Below are positions 11,801 to 24,424 of a stretch of DNA of 64,000 bases, one piece after another. Numbering within the stretch: the first letter of the stretch is position 1; each line of letters starts with the position of its first letter. A program made the position numbers and the translations under genes. Under the pieces are notes generated by a model. The model was not told the origin of the DNA and ran no database searches. It saw only the letters and a list, made by a program, of their open reading frames with translations. The DNA is from Vermamoeba vermiformis (Eukaryota; Tubulinea; Echinamoebida): positions 1-64,000 of the forward strand of contig JBEWZL010000301.1 in NCBI GenBank assembly GCA_045837725.1, given 5' to 3'.

Positions 11801-12357
11801 GCGGCATCTAAGCTGGCGTCGATGAAGCTAGCACGAGGAACGAAGCTAACATCCAAGAGAGAGTAATCCTCGACCGAAGTACGTACAGCGGGACTGACTC
11901 CTGAATTTTGAGAAAATTAGTAACGGTCGGTTATTTTTCTTGGATGCCGAAATTCAATATTGGCATAACAATCCTTCACTTATTTGAATGTGAGTTACTT
12001 GCCTACATTAACGTCGTAGATGCTTAATCCAAAAGTGGAGATGAGAAGTCGGTTGCTAGCTGCATCCAATGAATAGGTAACGCCGGTATCGCTTTCGGGA
12101 CTGATATTAGATTGAATTGGGGTAGCTGTTTGATTGTTTTGAACAGCAGTCAAATTAACCGAATACAGCACCAGAGGATTCACCACGGCGTAAACGGTGT
12201 CACCAGATCGCAGAGAGGCGATGATTTCGTTTGATGTGTCCAAGTTTACTATTTGAACCTTGTTGACTAATTCCATAGCCGATGATGTTTGTGCAACCGA
12301 GCAAGATGCCAGCAAGGCGATGGTTACAGCAACCAAGATCCACCGAAGAAAGCTCAT
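8886..12357 (-). CDS. EGF/PSI membrane protein with a TRP-like multi-span C-terminus
   Basis: Seven exons join to 1,012 aa: 12357-12003, 11900-11665, 11546-11352, 11291-11187, 11149-10858, 10801-9893 and 9832-8886. A signal peptide (WILVAVTIALLASCSVAQ) leads a propeller-like ectodomain of about 400 residues. Three Cys-rich EGF modules follow (CPNHCSNKGVC..., CDSDCGEP..., CPNDCSGHGTC...) and then a PSI-like knot (CGWCFDTNSC). About eight hydrophobic helices come next, and the tail is Ser/Asp/Glu-rich (SEDSESESASSDEEQQ). The membrane part resembles the TRP-like domain seen in fungal Flc/Pkd2 and amoebozoan EGF receptors, but this is from memory of general architecture. Two introns use GC donors (G|GCAAGT at 12,003 and 11,665). 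An alternative donor at 9,878 would add five residues. Likely a cell-surface adhesion or mechanosensing protein; function not established. Confidence 0.85.
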
Positions 12358-13489
12358 TATTATTTGGTTTCCTTCAGTTGCGCTTTACCGCGTGGTCTTG
12401 TGTAGTTCAGTTAGAATTCAAAATGGTGCAACAGCGCGTTCAGTTTTTAGGGTTGAAAGATTATTGGCATTGGAACTGAGATTGCCGAGATACTGAACCT
12501 GCCAATAATCTAATTTAGGAAATTTTATTGTTTGATAAACAAACCAAACTGAGTGAAAATCATACGTACTTTGTGGATCTGTGATGATTTATCAACTCAA
12601 TCTCCTCCCGGAGTTGGTACACCAACATTAAATCCGCGTTGGTCTTGAGATCTTGCTCGTTTGAATTTTTTTAATTGTTGGGAGCTATCTAATGCGAGGA
12701 TTCCAACGGGTATGTGCTTCAGTCCCTCCAGGAAGCTTAGGAAAAATAATTAGTGGCTGTTTCAGCAGTTTATATAAAGGCAGTATTTTTAAAGGTTGCC
12801 TGTCTAATTAAACTCTTGTGTACATACGCAACATACATATCGGTCGGGAAGCGATGGCTAAGACACAGCGCGTGCCAGAATAAATTATGAAGTACACCCG
12901 GTGAATTTCGTTGCATTTACGCAATTTAGACACTGATGATAAATAAATTAATTCCGATTGCAGTACATATTAGGTATAACCAGTTGACTTGCAAAATGCT
13001 CGAGCATGACATTTGTCAAGCAAAATTGTTTTACGGTGGGCCAACAAAAGCCCCTGTAATAACAACTCGACGATAATACACAGTATATATTACAAATTAA
13101 TTACTAAGTATTGGAACGCGCAATTGTATGTACAGTGTGTTTGAATTTGTAGTTTTGAAGATGTTAAAACTCGATCGAATCGGTGCAACATTGGTTTTAA
13201 AAACAAGATTACTTACTTCAAAACAATTATCGAATTTTTGCAGCGAGGTTTGTAATTTTTTAATAGCTATTTGAATAAACTGATACTTTAGAAAGTTGGT
13301 GACTCGATGACTTCGAAGCTGCCACGTTAAATGACTGCATTATTGCTGGTGTTATTTTATTTTGTATGGCTCTTGTTGCTGTTGCACTGCGATAATAAAC
13401 CAGCGAACTGCGCAATTTTCGTGCGTGGAGCATTGGACGTCAGCAGATCTTTTTTCAGCACTGTAGAACAAAGACCGCAACCAACCACA
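12358..13489. promoter_or_regulatory. Divergent intergenic region
   Basis: This 1.1-kb AT-rich spacer separates two divergently transcribed genes (the EGF membrane protein and the BSD protein) and must carry both promoters. No conserved box could be recognised with confidence. A frame open from 13,331 runs into the BSD ATG at 13,490 and could add 53 hydrophobic residues, but BSD proteins normally start near the later ATG. Confidence 0.5.
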
Positions 13490-14661
13490 ATGGCTGAAGA
13501 AGCTGCGAGTTCGAATTCTGCGGCGACTACAGAGCCGAAAGAGGAACAAAAGAGTAGCGGATGGTGGGGTGGCTTTCTTGATACCGTGAAGAAAAAGGTA
13601 TGGACCATTGAAATGTCTTAAATCAAATACCAAAGTATATCAGAAGCAACGGTTCTAATCTGCAAAATTACATGAGCTCCGTTTATTACAAATTTTCGAT
13701 TTTTTAGGAACGCAATGCTGATAATGAAATTATTTGTAATAATTATATAAATAGTCCGAGGTAATATTGAATGCATATAAAGAAGACTTGACGGAGTTTG
13801 CCACATCTATTAAATCTGACGCCCAAAAAGTCGTCGACTCTGGCTTGACCACGACCATTTCAACTCAAATTAACAAAATTACGGAGACAATATCAACGTT
13901 AATTACAGACGAAAAGAAGCCAGGAGGCAATGACAAGTACGTGCACGCAATTTTTGTTTTTAGTGCTTATTCGTCTGCAGGAGCAACGAGAATTATATGA
14001 CGAAGCTAGAAACGCTTCAAACAAGCACCGAGACATTTACTATGAAGCCAGAAGACGTCGCATTTTTCCAATGGACTGAAACTTTCGACGTAGAAGCAAA
14101 GAGCGAGGAAATCTCAAAAATATTGGCCAATAATTCACAAATAGCCGAAATGTATCACCAAATGGTGCCTTCAGTATTATCAATGAAAGAGTTCTGGGGT
14201 CGGTACTTCTACAAATTAGAAAAAATCAATCAAGAAGAAACTCGACGTGCAGCCCTTGTTAAGAGTAAGTACTCGTGTAGTAAACACGCGCACTTCGGAT
14301 ATTAATAGTGCCACGAATGTAGAAGCTGAGGAGCTGCAGCAGAAAAAAGAAGACGAGCTTGCGTTGGGCTGGGGTGACGATGACGATAGCGAGACACCTG
14401 CTAGCGATAATACAGTTCCCGAGAGTACTGACACGCGTGAAACAGTGTCTAAAGATGAGACCGCAGGCGAAGAGGGTACTAAGGACACAGCAGCTGAAAA
14501 CAAACCCACTGAAAGTTCAGGTACGTTCGGCTTCGGTAGCAGTATGGCATGGTATTAACAACCTTGTAGCACCCGCAGATAAAGAAGAGAAGATTATTCC
14601 CGATGACGAGGGTGAGAAGCAGAGTGAAGGGGGAGACGACGACATCTTCAGCTGGAGCTAA
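13490..14661 (+). CDS. BSD-domain protein (BSDC1/SYAP1-like)
   Basis: Five exons join to 293 aa: 13490-13597, 13755-13936, 13981-14268, 14309-14520 and 14570-14661. The N-terminus has a Trp-Gly patch (SSGWWGGFLDTVKKK) and an amphipathic helix (YKEDLTEFATSIKSDAQKVV), as in BSDC1 and SYAP1. The BSD core lies at about residues 110-190, with FFQWTETFDVEAKSEEISKI, the VPSVLSMKEFWGRYF segment and the paired aromatic residues expected. The C-terminal third is acidic (GWGDDDDSE, DDDIFSW). BSD proteins of this type are cytosolic, and some act in trafficking or TOR signalling. It is convergent with the nucleotidyltransferase gene, only 78 bp away. The start at 13,490 was chosen over 13,331 because the WWGG motif normally lies near the N-terminus. 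Confidence 0.88.
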
Positions 14662-14739
14662 AAGTAGGACACGCATTCGAATGTAATTATTGTTGATAAA
14701 TCTTTGTTAATAGTTTATTTACATCAAGGGGGGGGTGTA

Positions 14740-15776
<1,037 letters not shown>

Positions 15777-15956
15777 CTGCCCTTTTTTGGGTTAATACGG
15801 AGATGAATCTAATCTAATCGTTAATAATGAATAAGATTGATTAAAATATTTGCTATGGAGCTCCGTGTATCACGGTGCACAAAAGAAGTAACAAGAGATT
15901 TTTTGCAACGTTCCTAAAAGTTTAAACACCGCATCCCAGCACAACAATCAACAACA

Positions 15957-17557
15957 ATGGGGTTATTACGAGCTTTAATATTATTTTTGCCTATTCATTT
16001 GACGATTTTATTTTTGAACATCTTCCAAGTGCTTTCTCTGCTTTTACTACCTTTCTCGAAGTCACTTTACTTCAAGTTCAATGGATTTGTTGGGGCCACG
16101 ATGTGGATTATGTATTTGGATATATTAGAACGAAGAAATAAGATCAAAGTCGTTTTCTCTGGTATGTAGATCGCGTGCGTTTTTTTTTTATCAACAGATC
16201 CACGTTATTTATAATATGGGCAATCCAGCTGGATTTGCATGCTATTATTAAATTACTGCTATTTTAATGTGCTTATTTTTCGATTTTTACAAGCCTATTG
16301 AATGGCGGATTAGCAATTACGTCAAATTACTTCCAATTTTCCCAAGCATATTCTTTGATCTAAACTGTCGCATTAATATGATTAGTGTCATTTAATAATG
16401 CTCCTCTTATTTTCAAGGTGATAAGTTCAAGCAAGAGAATGCATTCGTCATCTCCAACCATCAATCATATACCGACTTTGTCACCATTGGTTGCTTGGCC
16501 TGCCGCGTTGGATTGGACGGCAATGTGAGATACTTCGTGAAAGACTCACTCAAGTACATTCCTGGCATGGGTAAGCAGATATTCGTCGATTTTGAGACCA
16601 TTTATTACGTACCAGATCCGAAACGCAACCAAATTGATCGTCGTCTTGCTCAAATAATTAAATTAGTATGGAGCACTTTGTTAATAATTTGTCACATTTT
16701 ATTACTCGCTCTGCACCGAGATCCAGATATCATAACTTCCATTTCTTTTGCAGCATCTAGATTTTAAGAATTAATTGACTTTTATTAGGTTGGGGCATCT
16801 ATTTTATGCGCAACGTTCGCTTAAAGCGAAACTGGATGCGAGATCAAAAGAGGATCAACGCCACCTTCGCGGACATGCACCAGTTGATTGACACTGGCAT
16901 TCCTGTATGGCTCGGCGTGTATCCTGAAGGAACTCGTATCACCAAGCACAAGCTCGAAGAGTCACGCAAGTTTGCTGCTGAAAGAAACTTGCCCGTGTTG
17001 GACAAAGTTATCATCCCCCGAACCAAGGTAAGGGCGCAACAATTAATTAACAGATTAAACGATTAAAATAATGATTTCGATAATAATATGAGCTAGTGTA
17101 ATAATAGCGCACGATGCAGCGTGATATTGATATTAACTTCAAAAATAACGTTTGTGTTGTTCATTAGGGATTTGTCGCTATGATCCAAGCTTTACGTGGC
17201 AAGATTAAGTACCTATATGACTTAACTATTGATTACGGTGCCGAGGGTAACTTGCCCATTATCGATATGCTGGGTAAAGAGCACCCCGGGCGTATCTTGC
17301 GCATTCACGTTCGTCGCATTGACGTGTCCGCTTTACCCGAGGATGAAGCAGGTCTGAGCCAATGGTTGTACAAGGCATTCGAAGAGAAAGATCGACTCAT
17401 GAAGCGCGTGCACACTAAGGGTTCATTCGTGGACGATAAGAGCAACGAATGGAGCTCCCCACCTCCCTACAACACCACCAAGATCTATTTCTGGCAGACC
17501 GTTGGTATTGTGTTTTGGTCTGTCGTAGCCTACTACGTGAAGACTTGGTTGTTCTAA
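15957..17557 (+). CDS. Lysophosphatidic acid / lysophospholipid acyltransferase (AGPAT3-5/LCLAT1-like)
   Basis: Four exons join to 328 aa: 15957-16161, 16418-16570, 16789-17027 and 17168-17557. An N-terminal hydrophobic segment anchors the protein, probably in the ER. Motif I is NHQSYTD (NHx4D catalytic His and Asp). Motif II is covered by KYIPGMGWGIYF and RNVRLKRNW. Motif III is VYPEGTR. A second hydrophobic helix (IYFWQTVGIVFWSVVAYYV) closes the protein. These enzymes add an acyl chain to the sn-2 position of lysophosphatidic acid or related lipids. Intron 2 (218 bp) stays open in the reading frame for much of its length. It is excluded because splicing restores the conserved GMG-WGIYF junction exactly. 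Confidence 0.9.
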
Positions 17558-17967
17558 ACAATATAGAGGCTCGGTATGTGAGTACAAGCCTTTACTACTT
17601 GGCCGCTTTTATCTAGACTTTTGATTAAAGTTCGTTTGTAAGGTACCTTCGAATAAATAATACGACGCGAATCAAACCGTAGAAGTCAGCTATAACATTC
17701 TATCTACAAGTAGCAGCAGGGTCGTGACAGCAGAGTGCGGTTGATCCAAGCAGGAGATCTAACGTTAATTTTTAAATTTAAATTGACGTTTCTTGATGTT
17801 GGTCAATGTGATTTGATAGTCAACTATCAACGAAAAGTTTATTTCATATTGCAATTAATAATACAACTCGTAACTGGTTCTCTCTAATATACAAACTCTT
17901 TGCGCGGGAGGGTAACTCCGCCAATTACGATTATTTACATTATTTGTAGAAATTTCTTTGTGTGCGC
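17558..17967. other. Convergent intergenic spacer
   Basis: About 410 bp between two convergent genes, containing AATAAA-like 3' end signals (for example near 17,653 and 17,855). No gene is visible. Confidence 0.5.
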
Positions 17968-18717
17968 TTATTTTTTCTTCTCGGTGACACCCGCACCCGC
18001 GTCAAAATAGCCCTTGATCTGAGAGGCAAAAAATCCAGGTTCAATACCAGCTCTACCGCTTTGTACTAGGGATAGAGCTTGTTGATATGTCATATTCTTC
18101 TTATACATTAAATAGGCAATTGTTAATGCCGGACTTCGTGATTGACCGGCCCAGCAGTGGATTAGTACACCTAAAAAAGGGATCAAGATCAGCATAAATT
18201 GATTTGATCTGAGAAATACGGAACAGTACTAAAAACGATATGGACACTAATTAATGACGGAACAAAAGATAAGTAAAGTCAAAAAGTGACGAAAACGGCT
18301 GACGATCGAGACCGACAAAGAAATATTGATTACTTATGTTGTCCGAAGCATGTTATTATAAGAATCAGTATGAACAATTGCACAGATATTATAACGTCAA
18401 TAAAAATAGGCTTGATTCTCAATTTTCTTATTTTAGAACGTACCTTTTTTCAGCCCTTTATCGATAAATTTGAAAGCCTTTTTGAAATGCTGGACCAGGT
18501 CGCAACTGGGCATATCGTCAATTTCTATCCACAGGTGTTTAAATTCTTTTTTGAGTGTTCCGAGTTTCAGTGAGTTGAATTCGGATGAGGTGAGCAATGT
18601 CACTACCGTTCCAATGCAGTCTTTTAATTCGTTTTTGTGATCTAATAATGCTTCAACTGCGCCGAGATAAATTCCATCGGTTATCTTATCGTAGTCGTTA
18701 ATTGTTCGAGTAGCCAT
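17968..18717 (-). CDS. Dual-specificity protein phosphatase
   Basis: Two exons (18717-18444 and 18170-17968) join to 158 aa, close to a minimal DSP catalytic domain. The opening (TDGIYLGAVEALLDHKNEL) is typical of small DSPs. The signature loop is HCWAGQSRSP, with the catalytic Cys and Arg in place. A candidate general-acid Asp lies upstream in LWIEIDDMP. The AYLMYKKNMTYQQAL helix is standard for the family. It would remove phosphate from Tyr/Ser/Thr of signalling proteins; the substrate is unknown. There is no additional targeting domain. Confidence 0.92.
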
Positions 18718-19671
18718 CTGCTAAATCCAATTAGAAATCTGTTTTTGATGCTAGTTTTAACTCTAATATGGTGCTCACTCGTCCAAATGTCATAATACGG
18801 TGATAATTTTATTCCGATCGGACCTTATTTTTCCCGCTTAGCGAGAGATAATCGGGAGATAGAACGTAACTTGTGTAACGAAAACTTGACGGAAAAGACA
18901 TTTGGTTGAGTATGAGCTTCATTTATATATGTTATAAATGCAAGTTGACCTGAATCAATTTACGAGCGGAGATAAATTACCGGATTTTGTTGTAATTTAC
19001 CACAAAATCCTTTTATCTTCCTGCTCCTCGGAATAAATGATTATTTTGACCAAATATATTATTATTAAGCTACGATCTGCGGCGGATATAGCCGGAAGTT
19101 CGCAATTAACGTTTTGTCTCTAATGAAGCAGAATTGTCTTACCTTCAACCAAATTCGCTGGGTTTGCAATTGTTTCGAGTTATTGTCATAGTTTTCAAAA
19201 CGAAGGTAAATTAATTTGCCAGAGAAGTACACGTCGAACTCGCGCAGCGAAATATTTCCACGTGCCGCACGACAATCTCGCGCAATCTCCCCTAAATAAG
19301 GAGCTCGAGTTTTTTAATAATGGCTCTGGCACGCGTGCAACTCTCTCGACTTTTTTGTTTTTTTTTTTTTTTGCTGCTTGGGTGACACCGAATGGGGGAA
19401 AGGACGTAAGCTTCATTCTGCGCGGAATTAGTCATTGCTTCTATTCTTGCGTTACTTAATGCACCTCTAAATGGGAACATTCTTTCGGGCTTTGACTTAA
19501 ACTCTGCGTTCGTCATTTAACTGGTGCGCAATAACCAATGCGAAGCTTAGGAAAAGACCCACCAAGACAGACCTATTTTTGTGAACGAAGCGTGAGCGGT
19601 TCTGTTTCAAATTCCAATTCCTCTACCCTTATCATTAATGCTATGACGGTTATTACCACGGCGCACGTATC
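18718..19671. promoter_or_regulatory. Divergent intergenic region
   Basis: About 950 bp between the phosphatase and the ATP-grasp gene, which are divergent. It contains AT-rich tracts and a long T run near 19,358-19,371. No extra gene was supported. Confidence 0.45.
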
Positions 19672-21537
19672 ATGAGTTGCCAGGAAAGCGTAAGCAATGT
19701 TTATGACTCCGCTTCTAATCTGATCGCTTTCGTGGCTTCCGCAATCGATTGCAAGTAATTCCTCACTAATATTTTTATTTAATTTTGTCATGAATAAAGT
19801 ATATTTTTTGAATAATATTCGTGTTAACGGAGCTTCAAACGGTAGCCCATAAACAGATCAATTGCAATTTCTTATGAAGAACCATCTGTTAGCGAAGATA
19901 TCGAAGAAAGAAAAGATCATTTGAGTGGCAGTGATGAAGAAGACGAAGAGGAATTCGAAGAAGACTTCGATCCAACATCGATCCCTGTCAATGAATCATT
20001 AGACACCGAACACAATCGAAATGTCGCCCAACGAAGTGGATTAACAAGAAAAACACGCGAGCACAGACCTAATTTTGAAATTACAACGTGGAACGATGGA
20101 TTGATTTACAATTACGCAGATGAAGACAACAATCCGCTTTGGGGAGAAGGAATTTATTATAGTTTAACACCACAGCTGGTAGATAATATAAAAAAAGCCA
20201 CGCAGGAGCTCCATCAATTATGCTTGAAGGCTGTCGGAATAATTGTAAATAACGAAAAGTACCTCCGACAGCTCTGCATCCCGAAGAACTTTTGGCCGCT
20301 AGTTCGAGCCTCTTGGGCACGTAAAGATTACCACATATATGGTCGCTTCGACTTGGGTATACCTTGCGATATCAATGAGCCGCCAAAGCTATTTGAATAC
20401 AATGCGGACACGCCAATAATGCTATTAGAGAGCACGAAGCTGCAACGTCAATGGGCAAAAGAAGCGTTTGGAGACGATGCGGAGCAGTTCAACGAGATCA
20501 AAGAGAACCTATTGAAAAGGTTACCAATATTGTGAGCTATGATCTCGGGTATGTACTGACCTTTTTTAACCAGGTGGATCGAGATCAAGCCAACTCTGTT
20601 GTCTCGCTTAGGCTGGTTTAGAAGTACGGCAAAAATACACTTCACTGCAGTTGATGATCAGGAGGATATGGCAACACTAAATATATTGCAACAGACAGCT
20701 TCTGAAGCAGGTACCGTAAATTCACTCGATTAAACCAACCCAATTAATCCACGACAGGATTCGATACAGCGCATATCGAAATAAAAGACATAGGATGGAG
20801 CGGGGATAGCTTCAAAGATCTTCAGAATCAGAAAATTGAACTTTTATTCAAGTTGTATCCGTGGGAGTGGCTTATCGACGAAAGTTTTAGCGATCATTTG
20901 GCTAAAGATAAAGTCATTGTTATGGTATGTAATGATGATGCAACTGTGATTAATCCAGTATTTTTAATAATTTGTAGGAACCGATTTGGAAGTTGATTCT
21001 TAGCAACAAGGCCCTGCTACCTATACTCTGGGAGTTGTTTCCTAACCATCCTAATTTGCTGCCTGCTTATTTCGAAGAGGAAGAGGCGAAGAAGCACCTG
21101 TCAGAGTGCGGTTACATTAAAAAACCAATATTCGGTAAGTAAGGTCTAGACACACCACTATTCGGACGTTTATTTATGTTTGATAGGGCGCCAAGGAGAT
21201 AACGTTACTATTTATAGGAACAACGAAATATTGTTAGAAACAAAAGGTTAGTTGTTGTCCAGATCGGTTTCGTGGATCGTTTAATGAGCAATTATGTTCA
21301 CCAGGAAAGTATGGAGTGGAAGGCTATGTGTACCAACAATTCATGGAAGTACCGTGCTTCGAGACGAACAAAGGGAAGTGGACCACTGTGGTTGGATCTT
21401 GGATGATTGGTGACGTGCCTTCTGGGCTCGTTGTGCGCGAGAGCAAATCGTTAATTACTACAGTATCGAGTGTCATTTGCTGTCACGTGATACAAGATGT
21501 TAGTGGTAGCGAGTTTGAAGATAAATCGAGTGCTTAG
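19672..21537 (+). CDS. Glutathionylspermidine-synthase-like ATP-grasp protein
   Basis: Seven exons join to 499 aa: 19672-19754, 19857-20519, 20574-20710, 20758-20924, 20978-21134, 21187-21246 and 21305-21537. Residues 1-100 are an acidic extension ([13 protein letters not shown]). The rest matches the synthetase half of bacterial Gss and the stand-alone YgiC/YjfC proteins: [68 protein letters not shown] and [19 protein letters not shown]. The Cys-amidase half of Gss is absent. The family ligates a carboxylate, typically glutathione, to a polyamine amine using ATP; the actual substrate here is unknown. Exon 1 rests on splice phase alone. Intron 2 has a weak donor (GTTACC). Confidence 0.82.
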
Positions 21538-21601
21538 ATTGTTGAACTAGCACGCGACTGTGGTAATACATGTGTTTATGTGGTAACATTATTATTACAG
21601 T

Positions 21602-22869
21602 TTACGAGTAGCCTCCACCATAATGACGATGTGAGGTGCCAAATCCATATCGACGAGTACGACGAGTGAAAATGATTCGTCGACCTCCGGTAGAGCTCGT
21701 GACACAGCTTGGCGCACAGCAGATCCAAATAACTATCCACACGAGTAGGGCACCGCCTGGCAGTAACGATCAACAAAGGCTCTGTAAATGGCTTTGAGAA
21801 TAATAGCTTACCGAATACGCAGCCAATAACAATGCCGGCAATTGCACCAGCAGACAAGGCACCGACAACGAAGAACAGATCGGCGTTTCTGCCGCAGTTT
21901 TGAGCTTCACCAATTCTGATGCGCGACTCGACGCCGTGGTATCCAGCATTGCTCGAATAGACGGAGTAGGTTGTAGTATCAAAATCAGAGGCGTTTACTT
22001 GCCACCAGGATCCGATCAGCTCATTATCGGACATCAATCGGACCATGTAGCCACCAGTAACTTGATTAGGCTCAAACCAATCGCCATGACAGAATTGCCC
22101 GTCCAAAAAGCATCGTCTGTGGCATTGGTTAGTATTGGATGCGGGTGCTAGAATTCCGGAGCGTAAATTGTTTATGCCACTTACCCAGAGACGTAGCCAC
22201 GGATTCCTCCTCCATATTCATAAGACACGGTCCACTGGCCATTTGAACCAATACATTGGTCCCAGTAGCCGGTGTCAGTATCCCATCTGCCGTCTAGAGT
22301 TGCTGTCAACGTGGTATTGGGACTCCAACATTGCGTGTCGAGTGGCCTAGCATAGCTGCTGCGAGTTCCACGCCACACGTCCCCTGACAGGCTCGTGTCC
22401 GCGAACAAATACGATCCTGTCAATTAAATCGTTAGAACCAAGAATACCACAATGGTGCTTTATTTTACCTGAAAATCTTGTAGTTGAAAGAAGATCAAAT
22501 TGGAAAGTGCCTCGGTTGGCAGTCAAAGCTCCACCCAAATCCGCAGCGTAAGATCCGGTCTGAAACCATTGACCAACGGCTGAAGTACCAGACACTGAAC
22601 CATGAACAAAACCAAATTCGGAGTAAACGCCCTTTAAAAGTGAATGTAATTAACTCGATCTCAATTTTAATAGCCGTTCCAAAATTAACCAAAAATTCGC
22701 TAAATTTAAATATTAGCAACCACGATCTTACGTTCATAGTACCATCAGGATCGACACAAATGAAGAAATTGCCGCCATAGTATGTTGTCCAAGTTCCATT
22801 AAAAAAAAGTTGCGCGTTGCTGAAAGCTATTAGCAACGAGGCTAAAATTAATAGCCTCATTGTGGTCAT
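21602..22869 (-). CDS. Single-pass surface glycoprotein, family not recognised
   Basis: Five exons join to 330 aa: 22869-22732, 22631-22469, 22416-22185, 22116-21812 and 21756-21602. A signal peptide (LLILASLLIAFSNAQ) leads an ectodomain rich in Gly, Tyr and Trp, with three comparable segments around FNGTWTTYYGGNF, SVSGTSAVGQWFQTGSY and DGQFCHGDWFEPNQ. These suggest loosely repeated beta units. A long hydrophobic stretch (LFFVVGALSAGAIAGIVIGC followed by LLVWIVIWICC) spans the membrane. The tail is short, basic and aromatic (FTRRTRRYGFGTSHRHYGGG). No named domain was recognised. The neighbour at 22,994 has the same orientation and is also secretory, but it is unrelated in sequence. Confidence 0.75.
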
Positions 22870-22993
22870 CGAGAGTAAATAACAAATTGGATTATACAAA
22901 CCAAATTGGAATTGCGCTTTTGTTGACAGATCGTCAAGTGTGAGCTGCCTGGACAGCCCTTTCGATTTTACTAATTTGCGATTATTGACCAAT

Positions 22994-24116
22994 TTATTTT
23001 CTAGAGCAAGGTTGGAACGAGTTAATAGAAACGCCTTGTTGAATAGCAATGCAGGCGTTAGGATAGGTTGAACCATTGCATCCACAAACTGGCGCGTACT
23101 CCTGAGAGCATGTCTGAGGCTGTAATACACATACACCTTGCGACGCTATTCACAATCGATTAATATTGGTAAGCGAGGGCCAATTAGAGAAGCACGATGA
23201 GTGAGGATCACTTACCATCGCTATTGCAAATTCCAGCGGACATCAAACACGTTGACCCGAGGTCACAATCTTCGTTCTTGGTGCAATAGCCGACTAAACA
23301 CAAAAATTATTTTCAAGTCTTGCCACTAACAAATTATTCGTCGACTTTTAAGATCTAATTAGGATCGACCAGGTTGCAGCACGTATGATTAGTTAACTAA
23401 CTTACTTTTGCAAGGTTGAATAAGCATTACTGAAGTACCATTCGCGGCGGCTTGGCACTCATTCATGTAGTTCTTGTCGTTACAACCACAAACAACTCCG
23501 ACTTCTACGGGGCAACGCTCAGGTATTCCTCTGCAAGCTCCGTAGCTATTGCAGTTATCCTAAGGTAGATTGAGACTTTAGATGACGGTTGAAACAACAA
23601 AGATTACGCTAGAGCAGTCATACTTACCTCGTATTCACAGAAGCGGGTCCCGGCTTTACCTCCGCAATCGCTGTTGGATTTGCAATGGTTGTCTGTGATT
23701 AGAAAGGTATTATTAGTTCTCAGATAGTCACTTTTCAGTATTAAGAATCCGAGTTACCCTGTAAGCAGTTGCCTTGGTACAATACCGATACATTATATTT
23801 TGCGGCTTCACATTCCGAATTGTAATTCTTCCCATCGCAACCACATACTAAAAATTATTTAGTAGGGAATATATAATACAGGGTATGGCCTAAATAATTA
23901 ATTTAATTATTGAATTAATTTTCTACCTCCGTTGCCTTCGAAGCAGTTTACAGTAATTAGAGAGCAATAGCCATAGGGTCCGTTGCACATTCCTGTATAC
24001 ATTTTGCAAAACGAGGGTCCGCTACAGTCTTCGTTGGATTTGCAACGCTCACCCCAAGCCCAAGCAGGGACGAAAGATATTCCCAACAATAGGAAAATTA
24101 CAGGTAACCCCTTCAT
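22994..24116 (-). CDS. Secreted three-Kazal-domain protein, probable serine-protease inhibitor
   Basis: Six exons join to 242 aa: 24116-23927, 23847-23758, 23692-23628, 23559-23406, 23293-23216 and 23145-22994. A signal peptide (LPVIFLLLGISFVPAWAW) is followed by three repeats. Each has a small Cys-rich head (C..NEDC or C..NSDC) and a Kazal-type core: VCGCDGKNYNSECEAAKYN, VCGCNDKNYMNECQAAANG and VCGCNGSTYPNACIAIQQG. Kazal domains lock the active site of serine proteases. Here they could restrain self or prey prote­ases in food vacuoles or outside the cell; this is inference. The ATG at 24,116 was chosen because it opens directly onto the signal peptide. Confidence 0.85.
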
Positions 24117-24424
24117 CAGCACAATGGTAGTTGCTTCGTCATATACAAGAAAAAGGGACGAGCGTTTTTTAGCTGCGCATTAATTTTTGTCCGTTACAAC
24201 AATTAATAGTTAAAAATGGTAGAAACACAAGTAAAATTTGGCAAGTGGCAAGCAGTAGGAACTATCCCGCTCGCGAATGATTTGATCGCCCAAGGAAGAA
24301 AGTTCTTTGGGGTTTTTTTTTTCTTTGGGTTTCAGAAGGAAATGTGAACTGGGATTGTGATTCAATTGTCCCTCGCGAGAAAAGTTTGTTCTTTTTATGT
24401 AACTACATAAACAAAACACCACAG
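24117..24424. promoter_or_regulatory. Compact divergent promoter region
   Basis: About 308 bp separate the start codons of the Kazal gene (minus) and the ADP-ribosylhydrolase gene (plus), so both promoters share this piece. A T run lies near 24,313-24,322. No motif could be assigned. Confidence 0.5.

Noticed and set aside
13331-13489. N-terminal extension of the BSD protein from ATG 13,331
   Set aside because: The in-frame hydrophobic extension does not match family starts; the WWGG motif normally lies close to the N-terminus, so 13,490 was chosen.
16571-16788. Coding sequence in the long intron of the acyltransferase
   Set aside because: Although much of it is open in frame, splicing it out restores the conserved GMG-WGIYF junction exactly, and the intron sequence has no family similarity.
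22495-23136. A 213-codon minus-strand open frame
   Set aside because: It runs across parts of two genes in the wrong frame; the Kazal and membrane-protein exons in this interval are phase-consistent and domain-supported.
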